Source: Terrimonas pollutisoli (lineage in GTDB: Bacteria; Bacteroidota; Bacteroidia; Chitinophagales; Chitinophagaceae). Taken from it: 64,000 nucleotides of DNA. The notes beneath the pieces are model-generated. The model was given only the letters and a program-made list of their open reading frames with translations, made no database searches and was not told the origin of the DNA. The position numbers and the translations under genes are program-made. This document shows positions 17,371-26,310 of this stretch, piece by piece (the first letter of the stretch is position 1; each line of letters begins with the position of its first letter). The stretch is taken from the NCBI RefSeq assembly GCF_029360765.1, contig NZ_JARKNA010000003.1:310001-374000 (forward strand), given 5' to 3'.

Positions 17371-18867
17371 TTAATCAGCCAGCCTAATTGTGGAATCCTT
17401 TAATAATGGTAAGCTTGTTTGAAAATATTTATTTAAAACTACCCTAAAGCTATTCACGGGGCTGATACTGTCATATAACATAGTGTAGTCTTTATCAGAA
17501 AAATAATAAGCATTCAGGTTCATGAATTGTTTTTCCCGTATAGGTCGTCCCCATGCGGCATAACGGTTTCCATGATCACCTTCAATTATCAGCACCAGTG
17601 GTCGTGAACGTTTGGTAGTAGTAGCCGCTTTTGCAAGTGAATCAATCCATGTATTTGCATAAATTACCTGTTCTACATAAAGCTTGTCATGATTAGCGTC
17701 AGTAAAATCATCGTCGGATACCATTCGTAGGTTGCCATGCCTGTCAACACAAGCTGGCCGGTGTGGGATAGCTACATGTCCATAAACAAATTTCGGCCGG
17801 TCACCTTCTTTACCGAGTTCTGTAAGGAAGTTGGTGTAATTGTACCGATTTCTATTTACAAAGTTCATATCAGCTGGTTTTAACTTATTATACCCTGGTA
17901 ACCTTACAGTCAAATTCCAGTAAATATCTTTTTTAATTCTACCCCATAATGTCTCATAGTACATTACCCTTTTTGCAAACTCAGTAAAAAGTGGCTCCAC
18001 AGATACGGGATGACCCTTTATATCACAAAGGCCATGATTTATGATGTCATACCCATTCTTTTCTAACAGGTCAGGCAATAAACTGTTTTTAAATGAATAA
18101 GCCCCTCGCAATAAACTAAATGGATTGTTGGGTGTCTTTTCGATATTTTTATTAAAGTACTGCAGGTTAAAAGTAGATCCTATCGATAAGGAGGTGGCGT
18201 TATAGTTGCTTTGTGAATTTGTTGATATAAAAAAACCTGCATTTACTAATGCTGAATCAATTCCGCTATTATCAAAATGATAATATTTTTTCAAGGCCGT
18301 TGAACTGGTGTATTCATCAAATACCATGAAAAAGATGTCGGGCTTTTGATTCTCATTGCTGGTGCTTAAACTAAGGTTTAACGGTGGATTGTTTCCAGCA
18401 GGATCTTTTTTCTTTATTTCATTTGAAAAGATATAAAACAATGTTATCGCTGTTTCAAGCAGGAATAACATGATAAAAAGATACCCAAAGAAGCGGTTTG
18501 ATTTTGCAGGTGGGCTGCTTTTTTTAAGCCTGATACCCAGGAAAATGAAAAATATTATTCCAAGTGGAAGCAGGAAGGTATAAGAAACAAAAAATTTAGG
18601 AAGACCAATTGTTTTCAAAAAATCATGGGTGGCGCCAAAGAAAAAGAACGCCAGCAGAAATAAGGAGGTCCATACAGCCCCTTTTATTTTGTTTTTTAGT
18701 AACAAAAAAGAAAAAAGAAAAACTCCTGCTGCAAGGGCCAGGTAATAACAAGTGAAACGAAAAGCCAGGCTTATATTATAGATTCCGAAATATTCATTGT
18801 ATACGTGTAATGTATAAAATACCGGCAACAGGAGAATATGCCAGGGTAAAGAAGTGATTTTTTTCAT
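17371..18867 (-). CDS. Membrane sulfatase-fold (alkaline phosphatase superfamily) enzyme
   Basis: A 498-residue protein with about five membrane helices in the first 155 residues and a periplasmic alkaline-phosphatase-superfamily domain. Motifs: PDIFFMVFDEYTSS (metal ligand plus the Thr that would carry the covalent intermediate), HGLCDIKG, YGHVAIPHRP, and LVLIIEGDHGNRYA with the Asp-His metal pair. The layout is like LtaS/OpgE-type phosphoglycerol or phosphoethanolamine transferases, so a transferase acting on an envelope glycan or lipid is as likely as a sulfatase. Last gene of a four-gene operon, 20 bases after the methyltransferase. Confidence 0.85.
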   Translation of the reverse strand: MKKITSLPWHILLLPVFYTLHVYNEYFGIYNISLAFRFTCYYLALAAGVFLFSFLLLKNKIKGAVWTSLFLLAFFFFGATHDFLKTIGLPKFFVSYTFLLPLGIIFFIFLGIRLKKSSPPAKSNRFFGYLFIMLFLLETAITLFYIFSNEIKKKDPAGNNPPLNLSLSTSNENQKPDIFFMVFDEYTSSTALKKYYHFDNSGIDSALVNAGFFISTNSQSNYNATSLSIGSTFNLQYFNKNIEKTPNNPFSLLRGAYSFKNSLLPDLLEKNGYDIINHGLCDIKGHPVSVEPLFTEFAKRVMYYETLWGRIKKDIYWNLTVRLPGYNKLKPADMNFVNRNRYNYTNFLTELGKEGDRPKFVYGHVAIPHRPACVDRHGNLRMVSDDDFTDANHDKLYVEQVIYANTWIDSLAKAATTTKRSRPLVLIIEGDHGNRYAAWGRPIREKQFMNLNAYYFSDKDYTMLYDSISPVNSFRVVLNKYFQTSLPLLKDSTIRLAD

Positions 18868-18887
18868 TTCAATGTGTTAGTGATAAA

Positions 18888-20264
18888 CTATCTTTTCTTT
18901 AACAGGTAAAGTGAACGCTGACTGCCGGAAATATTCTTCTGTTTTTCTATAGTGAAATATTTTTTGAAAGAGGACTCAAAACTATCTTTGTTATAATCCA
19001 TGATGAATTTGCTTTTTTGAGCTATCAGAAACTTTGCTTTTTCGTCCTGATCCGGCACAAACTCAATAATCAAATAATTTCCCAATGTTGCGAAAAGTTT
19101 TGCGACTTTTTCAAATGGAATGTTTTTGCCAATGATCAGGTGATGTATAAGTGCCAATGCCAATACAAGGTCAACATCGGGTCTGCTGATAAAAGCACTT
19201 TTTTCTTCATTATTCACCCCAAGGGCAGGGGAAGGGTTGGATATGTCCAGTATGAGAGGTTGAATGTTTTTCTCATTTGTTTTTTTTATTGATAAATAAA
19301 GCCGGTTGATACAAAAAGGATCAAAATCAGCGGAAGCTATCTCTATATTTTGCCCAGCCAGTAATTTTGAAAATTCACCTTCATTAGTACCAATATCTGC
19401 TGCAGTTTTTATGGATGGTTTCAAATCAACCAGCCATTCGCCAATAATCTTTTTCTTCTCTTCAAGATAATTATCCCGCTTGGATGCTTCTTCATAATAC
19501 CCGGACCATGTGCTTTTTTGCTCCGGCAGCTTCAATTTGTTGATCAAGGTTTCAAGGCTGGAAAGTAGGTTGGTGAGTTTTTGTTTTGAAAAATGTTGAA
19601 CCACGTTGGTGTTTCTCTTATTACTGGAAGAAACCTTTGCATGTAAGTGGATATGCAAATAGGCATGCAAAGAAAATCTGCTTCGTTTTGGAAGCAATGA
19701 TTTGATGATTGCCAAAGGGATTCCGTCAGGCCAGGAAAGTTGCAGTTGGTGTAAAGGCATTTTGCAATAATGCATAAGTAACAAAGGGCCAAGAAAATTT
19801 TCACAAAATTGACGGTAGGCTATCCACGGAGTTTCGGCATACTTTTCAAACGAAAGTGTGTCGATGAAAATAAATTGCCCTTTATGCCATTGAATATTAT
19901 ACGGAGTAGCATCTTTGAGCATCATTCCGTAATTCAAAACTTCTTTGGCCAGGCCCAGTGTTAGTAGTGCTGCATCTTTGAGCATATCAAAGCTCCATTC
20001 ATAGGGATAGGTAATCAACGAAATTCTTTGGGGCTTTAACGTTGTATAGTGATCGGTATCGCCTGTAAAGTTTTCCGGAATTTGCTCATGGGGGATAAGC
20101 AAGTTTTTTTTAATAAGCTGATCGTAACAACCGCTTTGTATAAAGTGGTCAAAATGTTCTTTAAAGCAGATATTGACCTGCCTGTATAACTCCCCATTCT
20201 TTTCAAAAATAAAACCAGAAGGATCCCTGTATGAGGATGGATGATTAATAACAGCACCTGGCAT
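18888..20264 (-). CDS. Class I methyltransferase fused to a kinase-like N-terminal domain
   Basis: A 458-residue protein. The C-terminal ~180 residues are a Rossmann-fold SAM methyltransferase with motif I AADIGTNEGEFSKLL (~288), an acidic residue in ASADFDP ending the second strand, and IIEFVPDQDEKA. The first ~250 residues recall NoeA-type methyltransferases. They contain GMMLKDATPYNIQWHKG and FIFIDTLSFE, where D118-x4-N123 and D135 match the catalytic loop and DFG Asp of kinase/APH folds. That reading is an inference. Its ATG overlaps the stop of the 55-residue protein (TGATG), so the two are translationally coupled. Confidence 0.82.
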   Translation of the reverse strand: MPGAVINHPSSYRDPSGFIFEKNGELYRQVNICFKEHFDHFIQSGCYDQLIKKNLLIPHEQIPENFTGDTDHYTTLKPQRISLITYPYEWSFDMLKDAALLTLGLAKEVLNYGMMLKDATPYNIQWHKGQFIFIDTLSFEKYAETPWIAYRQFCENFLGPLLLMHYCKMPLHQLQLSWPDGIPLAIIKSLLPKRSRFSLHAYLHIHLHAKVSSSNKRNTNVVQHFSKQKLTNLLSSLETLINKLKLPEQKSTWSGYYEEASKRDNYLEEKKKIIGEWLVDLKPSIKTAADIGTNEGEFSKLLAGQNIEIASADFDPFCINRLYLSIKKTNEKNIQPLILDISNPSPALGVNNEEKSAFISRPDVDLVLALALIHHLIIGKNIPFEKVAKLFATLGNYLIIEFVPDQDEKAKFLIAQKSKFIMDYNKDSFESSFKKYFTIEKQKNISGSQRSLYLLKKR

Positions 20265-20431
20265 CAGTTGGAAGATGTGTCCTTTTGTTTTTTAAACAGC
20301 CTTGAAAAAAAGGAACGTATATATAATTTGATATTCTTAAAAAAGAAAGCAACACCCAGTACAGCAGCAGCAATTACCTGTGCGAGATAGCTGCCGCTGC
20401 CGGGATCAATGTATAATAAAAATAAATGCAT
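20264..20431 (-). CDS. 55-residue membrane microprotein (YIDPGSGS type)
   Basis: A short gene between the M42 peptidase and the methyltransferase. Its ATG overlaps the peptidase stop (TAATG) and its TGA overlaps the methyltransferase start (TGATG). The product begins MHLFLLYIDPGSGSYLAQ, followed by a hydrophobic helix (VIAAAVLGVAFFF) and a basic tail (KLYIRSFFSRLFKKQK). One membrane helix with a cytosolic positive tail is predicted. Similar short proteins with a Y(L/I)DPG(S/T)GS motif occur near sulfatase-fold and methyltransferase genes in other bacteria, from recollection. Double coupling argues strongly that it is translated. Function unknown; perhaps a membrane subunit of the operon's enzymes. 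Confidence 0.85.
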   Translation of the reverse strand: MHLFLLYIDPGSGSYLAQVIAAAVLGVAFFFKNIKLYIRSFFSRLFKKQKDTSSN

Positions 20432-21549
20432 TATAAGTAACTAAGATTTGTCTTGGGTGATAAAGTTAGCAAAGTTTCATACATCAGCTGAATAGTGTTT
20501 TCGATATCGTCCCGATGAAGCATTTCAACTGTTGTATGCATGTAGCGAAGCGGAATGGATATCAATACTGAAGGACAGCCATCATTGGAGTAAGCGAACG
20601 AGTCTGTATCTGTTCCGGTACTGCGGCTTAAAGCTCTCCATTGCACCGCGATTTTTTTATCCGCTGCTACTTTTTCGACGAGGCCCAGTAATTTATTGTG
20701 TACGGCTGGTGCATAGGATAGTGAAGGTCCTTTACCGGACAGTACGTCGCCTTCCACGTTTTTGTTGATCATGGGTGTGGTAGTATCATGCGTTACATCC
20801 GTTACAATAGCAATATTGGGTTTTATGCGGCGGGCAATCATTTCAGCACCGCGTAAGCCGATTTCCTCCTGCACAGCGTTTACGACATATAAGCCAAAGG
20901 GTAGATTCTTTTTATTTTCTTTTAATAGCCTTGCAACTTCGGCGATCATAAAACCACCAATGCGGTTATCAAATGCACGACCGACATAGTTACCATTGGC
21001 CAGTTCATCAAATCCATCCTGGTAAGTAACGACAGCGCCAATATGAATACCGAGATCTTCTACTTCCTTTCGGTTTCTTGCACCGCAATCAAGCCAAAGG
21101 TTATCTGTTTTAGGTTGTGTTTCTTTATTATCTCCGCCAATCCGTGTATGAATAGCGGGCCAACCAAAGACAGCTTTTACCGGGCCTTTTTTCCCATGAA
21201 TAAATACTCTTGAGGCCGGCGCTGTTTGATGATCCACGCCTCCATTGCGTTTTAAATAGATCAACCCTTCAGCAGTAACATAATTCACGAACCAGCTGAT
21301 CTCGTCAGCATGTGCCTCAATTACTACTTTGAAGCTATTCTCAGGATTAATTACACCCACAGCAGTTCCATAAGGATCAACATAGTGAGTATCTACATAG
21401 GGTTTTAAATATTCAAGCCATAGCTTTTGTCCCCACGTTTCAAAACCTACCGGTGAAGCATTGTTGATATAATTACGTAAGAATTGGAAAGACTCATCAG
21501 TCAAAATGGATTTCTTTGCCTTCTTTTTTGATTTTACAGATTTAGCCAT
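20431..21549 (-). CDS. M42 family metallo-aminopeptidase
   Basis: A 372-residue cytosolic dinuclear zinc aminopeptidase related to glutamyl aminopeptidase/endoglucanase M of the M42/TET family. Metal and catalytic motifs: VVIEAHADEISWFV (first His and Asp), GRAFDNRIGGF (bridging Asp), VQEEIGLRGAE (catalytic Glu pair), AIVTDVTHDTTTP (Asp), and the C-terminal PLRYMHTTVEML (His). The lysine-rich N-terminus (SVKSKKKAKKS) is unusual. It leads the operon and overlaps the microprotein start by one base. A role unrelated to the downstream genes is possible. Confidence 0.93.
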   Translation of the reverse strand: MAKSVKSKKKAKKSILTDESFQFLRNYINNASPVGFETWGQKLWLEYLKPYVDTHYVDPYGTAVGVINPENSFKVVIEAHADEISWFVNYVTAEGLIYLKRNGGVDHQTAPASRVFIHGKKGPVKAVFGWPAIHTRIGGDNKETQPKTDNLWLDCGARNRKEVEDLGIHIGAVVTYQDGFDELANGNYVGRAFDNRIGGFMIAEVARLLKENKKNLPFGLYVVNAVQEEIGLRGAEMIARRIKPNIAIVTDVTHDTTTPMINKNVEGDVLSGKGPSLSYAPAVHNKLLGLVEKVAADKKIAVQWRALSRSTGTDTDSFAYSNDGCPSVLISIPLRYMHTTVEMLHRDDIENTIQLMYETLLTLSPKTNLSYL

Positions 21550-21611
21550 TCGATTTTTTTTATATAAGGGGGCAAATTAATTAAATATCAGCGATTGTGA
21601 TGATTTGCCTT

Positions 21612-24215
21612 TTACCGGATGAGGGTGACAGTTCCTTTTTTAAAATAAGGAGCCCCGGTATAATCGGTAGCTTTTACCATCCAGACATACGTGTTGTTGG
21701 CCTGTGGCTGACCGTTGATCGTTCCATCCCAGCCATGTCCATCCCGCGAGGTGCTAAATACCAATTGTCCCCAACGGTTATACACCTGGAAATAATCAAA
21801 CTGTCTCATGCCGGCAAGGATGGGTCGGAGAATATCATTTTTGCCGTCATGATTAGGGGTAAAGGCGGTGGGCACAAAAACGGTCGGCTTGGTGGCAAAT
21901 ATTTTTATCATAACAAAAGCCGAGTCAACACAACCGGCAATATTGAAAGCCTCTACTTTATACCTTAATCCGCCGGAAGGTTCACTATATACTGCCACCG
22001 GATTGGCAATAGTTGTAGAAGATAAATTGTAAGCCGGAGACCAGAAATAATTATCAGCACCCGATGCATTCAATTGTAACGGTTGCCCCACCACAATGGC
22101 GGTATCATTTCCTGCAGAAACTATGATCTTAGGCAATACTGTTATCACGACGGTATCAATACCAGGCTTGGGACAACCTCCCGAATCATACGCTTTGAAA
22201 ATATAAGTGGTCGTTTGAATCAGCGTGGTAGTTGGATTCAATAAAGAGGGGTTACTTAAATGGGAAGAGGGTAACCATTGCCATGAGTTACCATTTGTAA
22301 TGGCCTGCAAGTTCGCCGTGGTGGCATAGCAAATGACAGTATCCTTTCCTGCATTGGCAATTGGATAAGGAACTGAAGTGACAAGGATACCCTGTGTTGC
22401 CGAACATCCGCCGATGAAAGCTGTAACCTGGTATTGCGTAGTTGCAGTAGTAATTGCAAATGGATTTTTTGCAAAAGGATCAATTAATTGGCCGGCGGGT
22501 GACCATGCATAACTTAAGCCGTCGGATACAACACGAAGTTGAATGGTATCACCACTGCAAATAATGGTGTCCCGCATTACTTGCAGATTCACATGATCTG
22601 TTACCAATACCAAAACGGAATCCGTATTAACGCATCCTTCTGTTTCAAGATTGACATAATAAGTTGTATTCACTGGTGGCGACACTAATGGACCGGGGCT
22701 ATTCGCATTGGTGATATGAAATGCAGGTGACCAGGAAAAATTGCCGGTACCCGTTGCCTGCAATTGTACCTGGTCGTTGATACAAATCAGTGTATCGGAA
22801 AATGCGACTGTTAGCGGTGGTTTGTCGATCACTTGTACAAGTTGCGTGGCTGTATCGCGGCAGCCTTCCGTTGTAGTGACAATCAGTTGAGCAAGTTTTG
22901 CTCCGTGACTTGGGTAGGTGAAAGAGGCATTTTGCTCAATTGAAACATCAGCAGTAGTGGACAACTCGCCAAAATCCCATTTCCAGGAATTGACCAAACC
23001 GGTGATTAGCGTGGTGCGGTCTGAAAAGAGAGTAGGATTATTATTACAAATACCTGTAAAACTAAAGTCAGCTGCCAGGCCGGGATAAACAAACACAGGT
23101 GCTGTAGTGGTGTCGGAGCATGGAGCACCTCTGTTGACAATTAACTCTATTGAATATTTTCCGTTGGTAGCAAAGCTATAATTCAATATTTTTTCTTTGC
23201 TGGTATAAATGCTGTTTCCCGCAGGATTGAAAACTGTCCAGTCATACGTATTGATCAGCGGACTGGTTGAATTATTTTTTACCGATAAATTCCGGGTATC
23301 ACCACAAACCATATAATCATCATCAAGTAATGCGGCGGCTACGCTGCAATCGGCGACACTTATCTGGAGGTCCTTTCTTTGGGTGGCGATCACGGTGCCA
23401 TTCCTGATTTCATCCACGCAGACTGTAACTACATAAACGCCCTGCGGCGGCGCTATACCTGTTATCAATCCTGTACTTTCATTAATAAAAACTTTTTTGC
23501 CCAGCGGGCTGGTTTCCAAATAATCAGGTGACCTATAAGGAACAGGCTTATAGGGCGGATCGCCAGATGGTACCCCATTGACACCCGGAGCACTACTCCG
23601 GTAAGCAGCACAAAAAGAATAGCGCAGTACATCATTGTCCGCATCTTTGGCCGCAAAGCTGTAAGAAAAATAATTACCGGCGCATACTTCTACCAGGTCT
23701 GAACCAGTAAAAAAAGCACTGTTGTTGACATAGCCGTTACTCTGCGGTTGTGATCCCGCTATTTGGGAAGTATAAGTGGCGCCTACCTGGGTGCTGCCGT
23801 CAAGGTTACTAATGCCATTGATACGATAATTGACCTGGCTGGCTAATAAGTAGCCGGAATTGTTGGGAGGGAGAGAAATAGTAGTCCTGTAATAAGCCAC
23901 TTCATAACAGACCCTCGGAGGATCTGTGATGCAGGGGTCATGATTGGTGATCTCGATGGTTAACTGGCTTAGTTGTTCAACACTTACATCCTGGATCCTC
24001 AGATTAGTTCCAAGATCAAAGACTGAAATAATGGCCGGATCGGGGAATTGGCGTCCTGAGTTGCAGCGCATGAAAAGTTTTAATGTAACGTAGTAATTAT
24101 TTTTTCCATTGGAGAAGTCGGTATAGCTGTAATACATTTCTCCGCCGGTAATATGATCGGCTTTGGCAACAAAAGAGAAAACGACAAAGAAGAATATGGA
24201 AAGAAATATTCTCAT
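21612..24215 (-). CDS. T9SS type B (CHU_C) secreted protein with PKD-like repeats
   Basis: An 867-residue secreted protein. After a signal peptide (RIFLSIFFFVVFSFVAKA) the first ~290 residues form a conserved domain beginning DHITGGEMYYSYTD. PKD/Ig-like modules follow (for example WKWDFGELSTTADVS and several CxGxxxxL-type segments such as ICINDQVQLQATGTG), ending in the gliding-motility-associated C-terminal domain with FVPTAFTPNHDGKND, VYNRWGQLVF and WDGTINGQPQANNTYVW. The CHU_C end is the type B signal for export and surface attachment by T9SS. Probably an adhesin-like or matrix protein. Single gene. Confidence 0.94.
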   Translation of the reverse strand: MRIFLSIFFFVVFSFVAKADHITGGEMYYSYTDFSNGKNNYYVTLKLFMRCNSGRQFPDPAIISVFDLGTNLRIQDVSVEQLSQLTIEITNHDPCITDPPRVCYEVAYYRTTISLPPNNSGYLLASQVNYRINGISNLDGSTQVGATYTSQIAGSQPQSNGYVNNSAFFTGSDLVEVCAGNYFSYSFAAKDADNDVLRYSFCAAYRSSAPGVNGVPSGDPPYKPVPYRSPDYLETSPLGKKVFINESTGLITGIAPPQGVYVVTVCVDEIRNGTVIATQRKDLQISVADCSVAAALLDDDYMVCGDTRNLSVKNNSTSPLINTYDWTVFNPAGNSIYTSKEKILNYSFATNGKYSIELIVNRGAPCSDTTTAPVFVYPGLAADFSFTGICNNNPTLFSDRTTLITGLVNSWKWDFGELSTTADVSIEQNASFTYPSHGAKLAQLIVTTTEGCRDTATQLVQVIDKPPLTVAFSDTLICINDQVQLQATGTGNFSWSPAFHITNANSPGPLVSPPVNTTYYVNLETEGCVNTDSVLVLVTDHVNLQVMRDTIICSGDTIQLRVVSDGLSYAWSPAGQLIDPFAKNPFAITTATTQYQVTAFIGGCSATQGILVTSVPYPIANAGKDTVICYATTANLQAITNGNSWQWLPSSHLSNPSLLNPTTTLIQTTTYIFKAYDSGGCPKPGIDTVVITVLPKIIVSAGNDTAIVVGQPLQLNASGADNYFWSPAYNLSSTTIANPVAVYSEPSGGLRYKVEAFNIAGCVDSAFVMIKIFATKPTVFVPTAFTPNHDGKNDILRPILAGMRQFDYFQVYNRWGQLVFSTSRDGHGWDGTINGQPQANNTYVWMVKATDYTGAPYFKKGTVTLIR

Positions 24216-24817
24216 GCAGCCTTCTTTTTCCGGTACTCCAAATGAGAGAAATAAATAACCTCTATGAATATACCAATAATCCCGGGTTTAGAAGCCGGAT
24301 CATTGGTATGAATATCGGTTGGAGGGAAGCCAAAGTTGCCTCAAAAAAGCCGGGACTTTGAATAGAGTGGTTGCTTCATTTTATTGCAGTAATCGATTTT
24401 TAATAAATCCGATTTCCAGCTGAAAACGAACAATCATGGAATATCATTGATTTTGGTAGAGTCTCAATCTTTGAAGAATTGTTTGACCGCTGTTCTGATC
24501 TAGTGACGCAAAGACTTGCGATGAATAAAAAAATATTTCTCATGTCAATTGTTGGTAACATGGTCGGTAAAGAAACGTGCAAAAGCACAATTCGTGACAG
24601 CCGTACTGTTAATAAATATCAAATGCTTTACAAGTGGCTGCTAATTGTTACCAGCGGAAAAATCATCAGCAGCTAAGTGGACTAAAGTTGAGAGCACTTA
24701 TTACCGGTTTAAAATTCTTTACACCATCGGGATATTTGACTTGATAAAAATGTTAATATGCAAACAGGTAAAAAGGAAAATCTTATTTTTAGCTCTTATT
24801 CAACAAACGTGACCTGC
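24216..24817. other. Intergenic gap, no gene recognised
   Basis: About 600 bases. A 65-codon plus-strand frame (24479-24676) exists but has no family resemblance, no promoter and an unremarkable sequence, so it is not called. No hairpin or repeat stands out. Confidence 0.5.
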
Positions 24818-25321
24818 ATGAAATATTTAGTGACTTTCCTGTTCTTATTGCCCTTGTTTTTGTCGGCACAGCAGCCGGCTTCTGCCGATTGTAAATTGGT
24901 GAGGGAAACAGATCCTTACACCAAAGAAACAAAACTGTCATCGGGATTTATTTCCCTGCAGGGAGCGTCATTAACTGTTGATGCAGATAGCAAGGAAATT
25001 GATTTCTTTTTTACGGTTCCTGATAAATGTTTTTCGGATGCATCCACCGTATACATTTATTTCGAAGGAAGTAAAGTCAAAACCACTTATCGCAATAATG
25101 GCAGCATGAACTGTGACGGTTTTTTTCATTTTAAATTCAGGAATGGCATCACCACGCCAACAGTATTGCAAAAACTGGCGACACAAAAAGCGGCTCATTT
25201 TATTTTTATCGGCAATGACAAAAAAGAAACGACGGTGGATCTGTTGCCTGAGCAGCAAAAAGTCCTTATGGACATTACAGCCTGTATGATTGCAGAGTCA
25301 AAAACGCTGATCAAGCAATAA
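24818..25321 (+). CDS. Hypothetical secreted protein
   Basis: A 167-residue protein from the ATG at 24818, with signal peptide MKYLVTFLFLLPLFLSAQ; a frame extension to 24758 is less likely. The body has two cysteines early and late (SADCKLV, SMNCDGFFHF, ITACM), alternating beta strands, and no known signature. Single gene convergent with the nuclease. No function is claimed. Confidence 0.7.
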   Translation: MKYLVTFLFLLPLFLSAQQPASADCKLVRETDPYTKETKLSSGFISLQGASLTVDADSKEIDFFFTVPDKCFSDASTVYIYFEGSKVKTTYRNNGSMNCDGFFHFKFRNGITTPTVLQKLATQKAAHFIFIGNDKKETTVDLLPEQQKVLMDITACMIAESKTLIKQ

Positions 25322-25335
25322 ATTTCATTACAGGT

Positions 25336-26139
25336 TTATTCGAAACATTGATTTAATAAGGCTGCCAGGCGGACACCACCCTTTACCAGTTGCTCTTCCA
25401 TCAGTTTTTGAAACTGGTAGTTATAACGATAGCTCAGTTTCGATTCATTGGGTGTTGCGTCATAAATAGCATCGGACAATACATGTGATTCGTAGAACCA
25501 ATCGTCCAGCGAACTGGATTGCCAGGCTTTCACCTGCTCCTCACTACGAATGTTTAGGAGCGATGAATATTCGGTATAACTATATTGCTGAAATTCCAGT
25601 AACATACTATCCCAAAGTGAGTGAAGATTTGTTTTCTTGTCAAACCAGTACACGACGATTTTATTTCCGCCGGCATCTTCGTCTCTTCCAACATGCAGGG
25701 GCTGGTGAAGGTCTCCCACCAGGTGAATAAGAAAATACAAAGCTGTTCTTCTCTTTTCAACCGAAAGAGATTCGTCGCTGATTTCCTGCATCATTGCCGG
25801 GATTTGGGTGTATAAATTTTTTCCGGGCAATTTTTTCAATCCTGCTACAAAACTATCTTTTGCTATATGGCCAGGCAGATCTACATAGTGCCAGGGTGAT
25901 GCATGGTTCCAGGTAGAATCTGATTTAATAAAATCGGGCCAGTTAGCCCACCATGCCAGTGTTTCTCTCCCTATCAGTTTATCCAGGCCTTTCTTCGCTT
26001 TTTTTGTGAGGTGTTGTTGGGCTATTTCACCAATGATCCGGTGACCCAGTAATCCCCAGCTAAAAGCAGTGTGTACAATGAAAATAAAAGAGAAAAGAAA
26101 AATGGTTCGTAAAAAAAACCTTGCAGGTGTTTTGCGCAT
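25336..26139 (-). CDS. S1/P1 nuclease
   Basis: A 267-residue secreted zinc-dependent single-strand nuclease of the S1/P1 family. The signal peptide ends at FSWGLLGHR, placing the invariant mature N-terminal Trp that ligates zinc. Other zinc ligands: HASPWHYVDLPG and FLIHLVGDLHQPLHVG with DEDAGGN, plus NLHSLWDSMLLE. It cleaves RNA and single-stranded DNA with 3'-nucleotidase activity, probably for nucleotide scavenging in the periplasm or outside. ATG at 26139 chosen over 26166 because it opens the signal peptide. Confidence 0.95.
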   Translation of the reverse strand: MRKTPARFFLRTIFLFSFIFIVHTAFSWGLLGHRIIGEIAQQHLTKKAKKGLDKLIGRETLAWWANWPDFIKSDSTWNHASPWHYVDLPGHIAKDSFVAGLKKLPGKNLYTQIPAMMQEISDESLSVEKRRTALYFLIHLVGDLHQPLHVGRDEDAGGNKIVVYWFDKKTNLHSLWDSMLLEFQQYSYTEYSSLLNIRSEEQVKAWQSSSLDDWFYESHVLSDAIYDATPNESKLSYRYNYQFQKLMEEQLVKGGVRLAALLNQCFE

Positions 26140-26310
26140 GACGACAATTTGAGAGGCAAATGTCAAGGAAATGATTGATTTGGAAAAATTGTAAACTTGT
26201 GAATTATTCCTGTGAGCAAATTTCGTTTTTTAAACAGTTATAAAAGCATTGTACCAACTTCGTCAAAAAAAGAAGTATAAATTACCAGTAACTAAAAAAA
26301 CAATTAAACA

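Noticed and set aside
24479..24676. 65-codon plus-strand frame in the gap after the CHU_C gene
   Set aside because: No motif, signal peptide or promoter, and the composition looks like chance.
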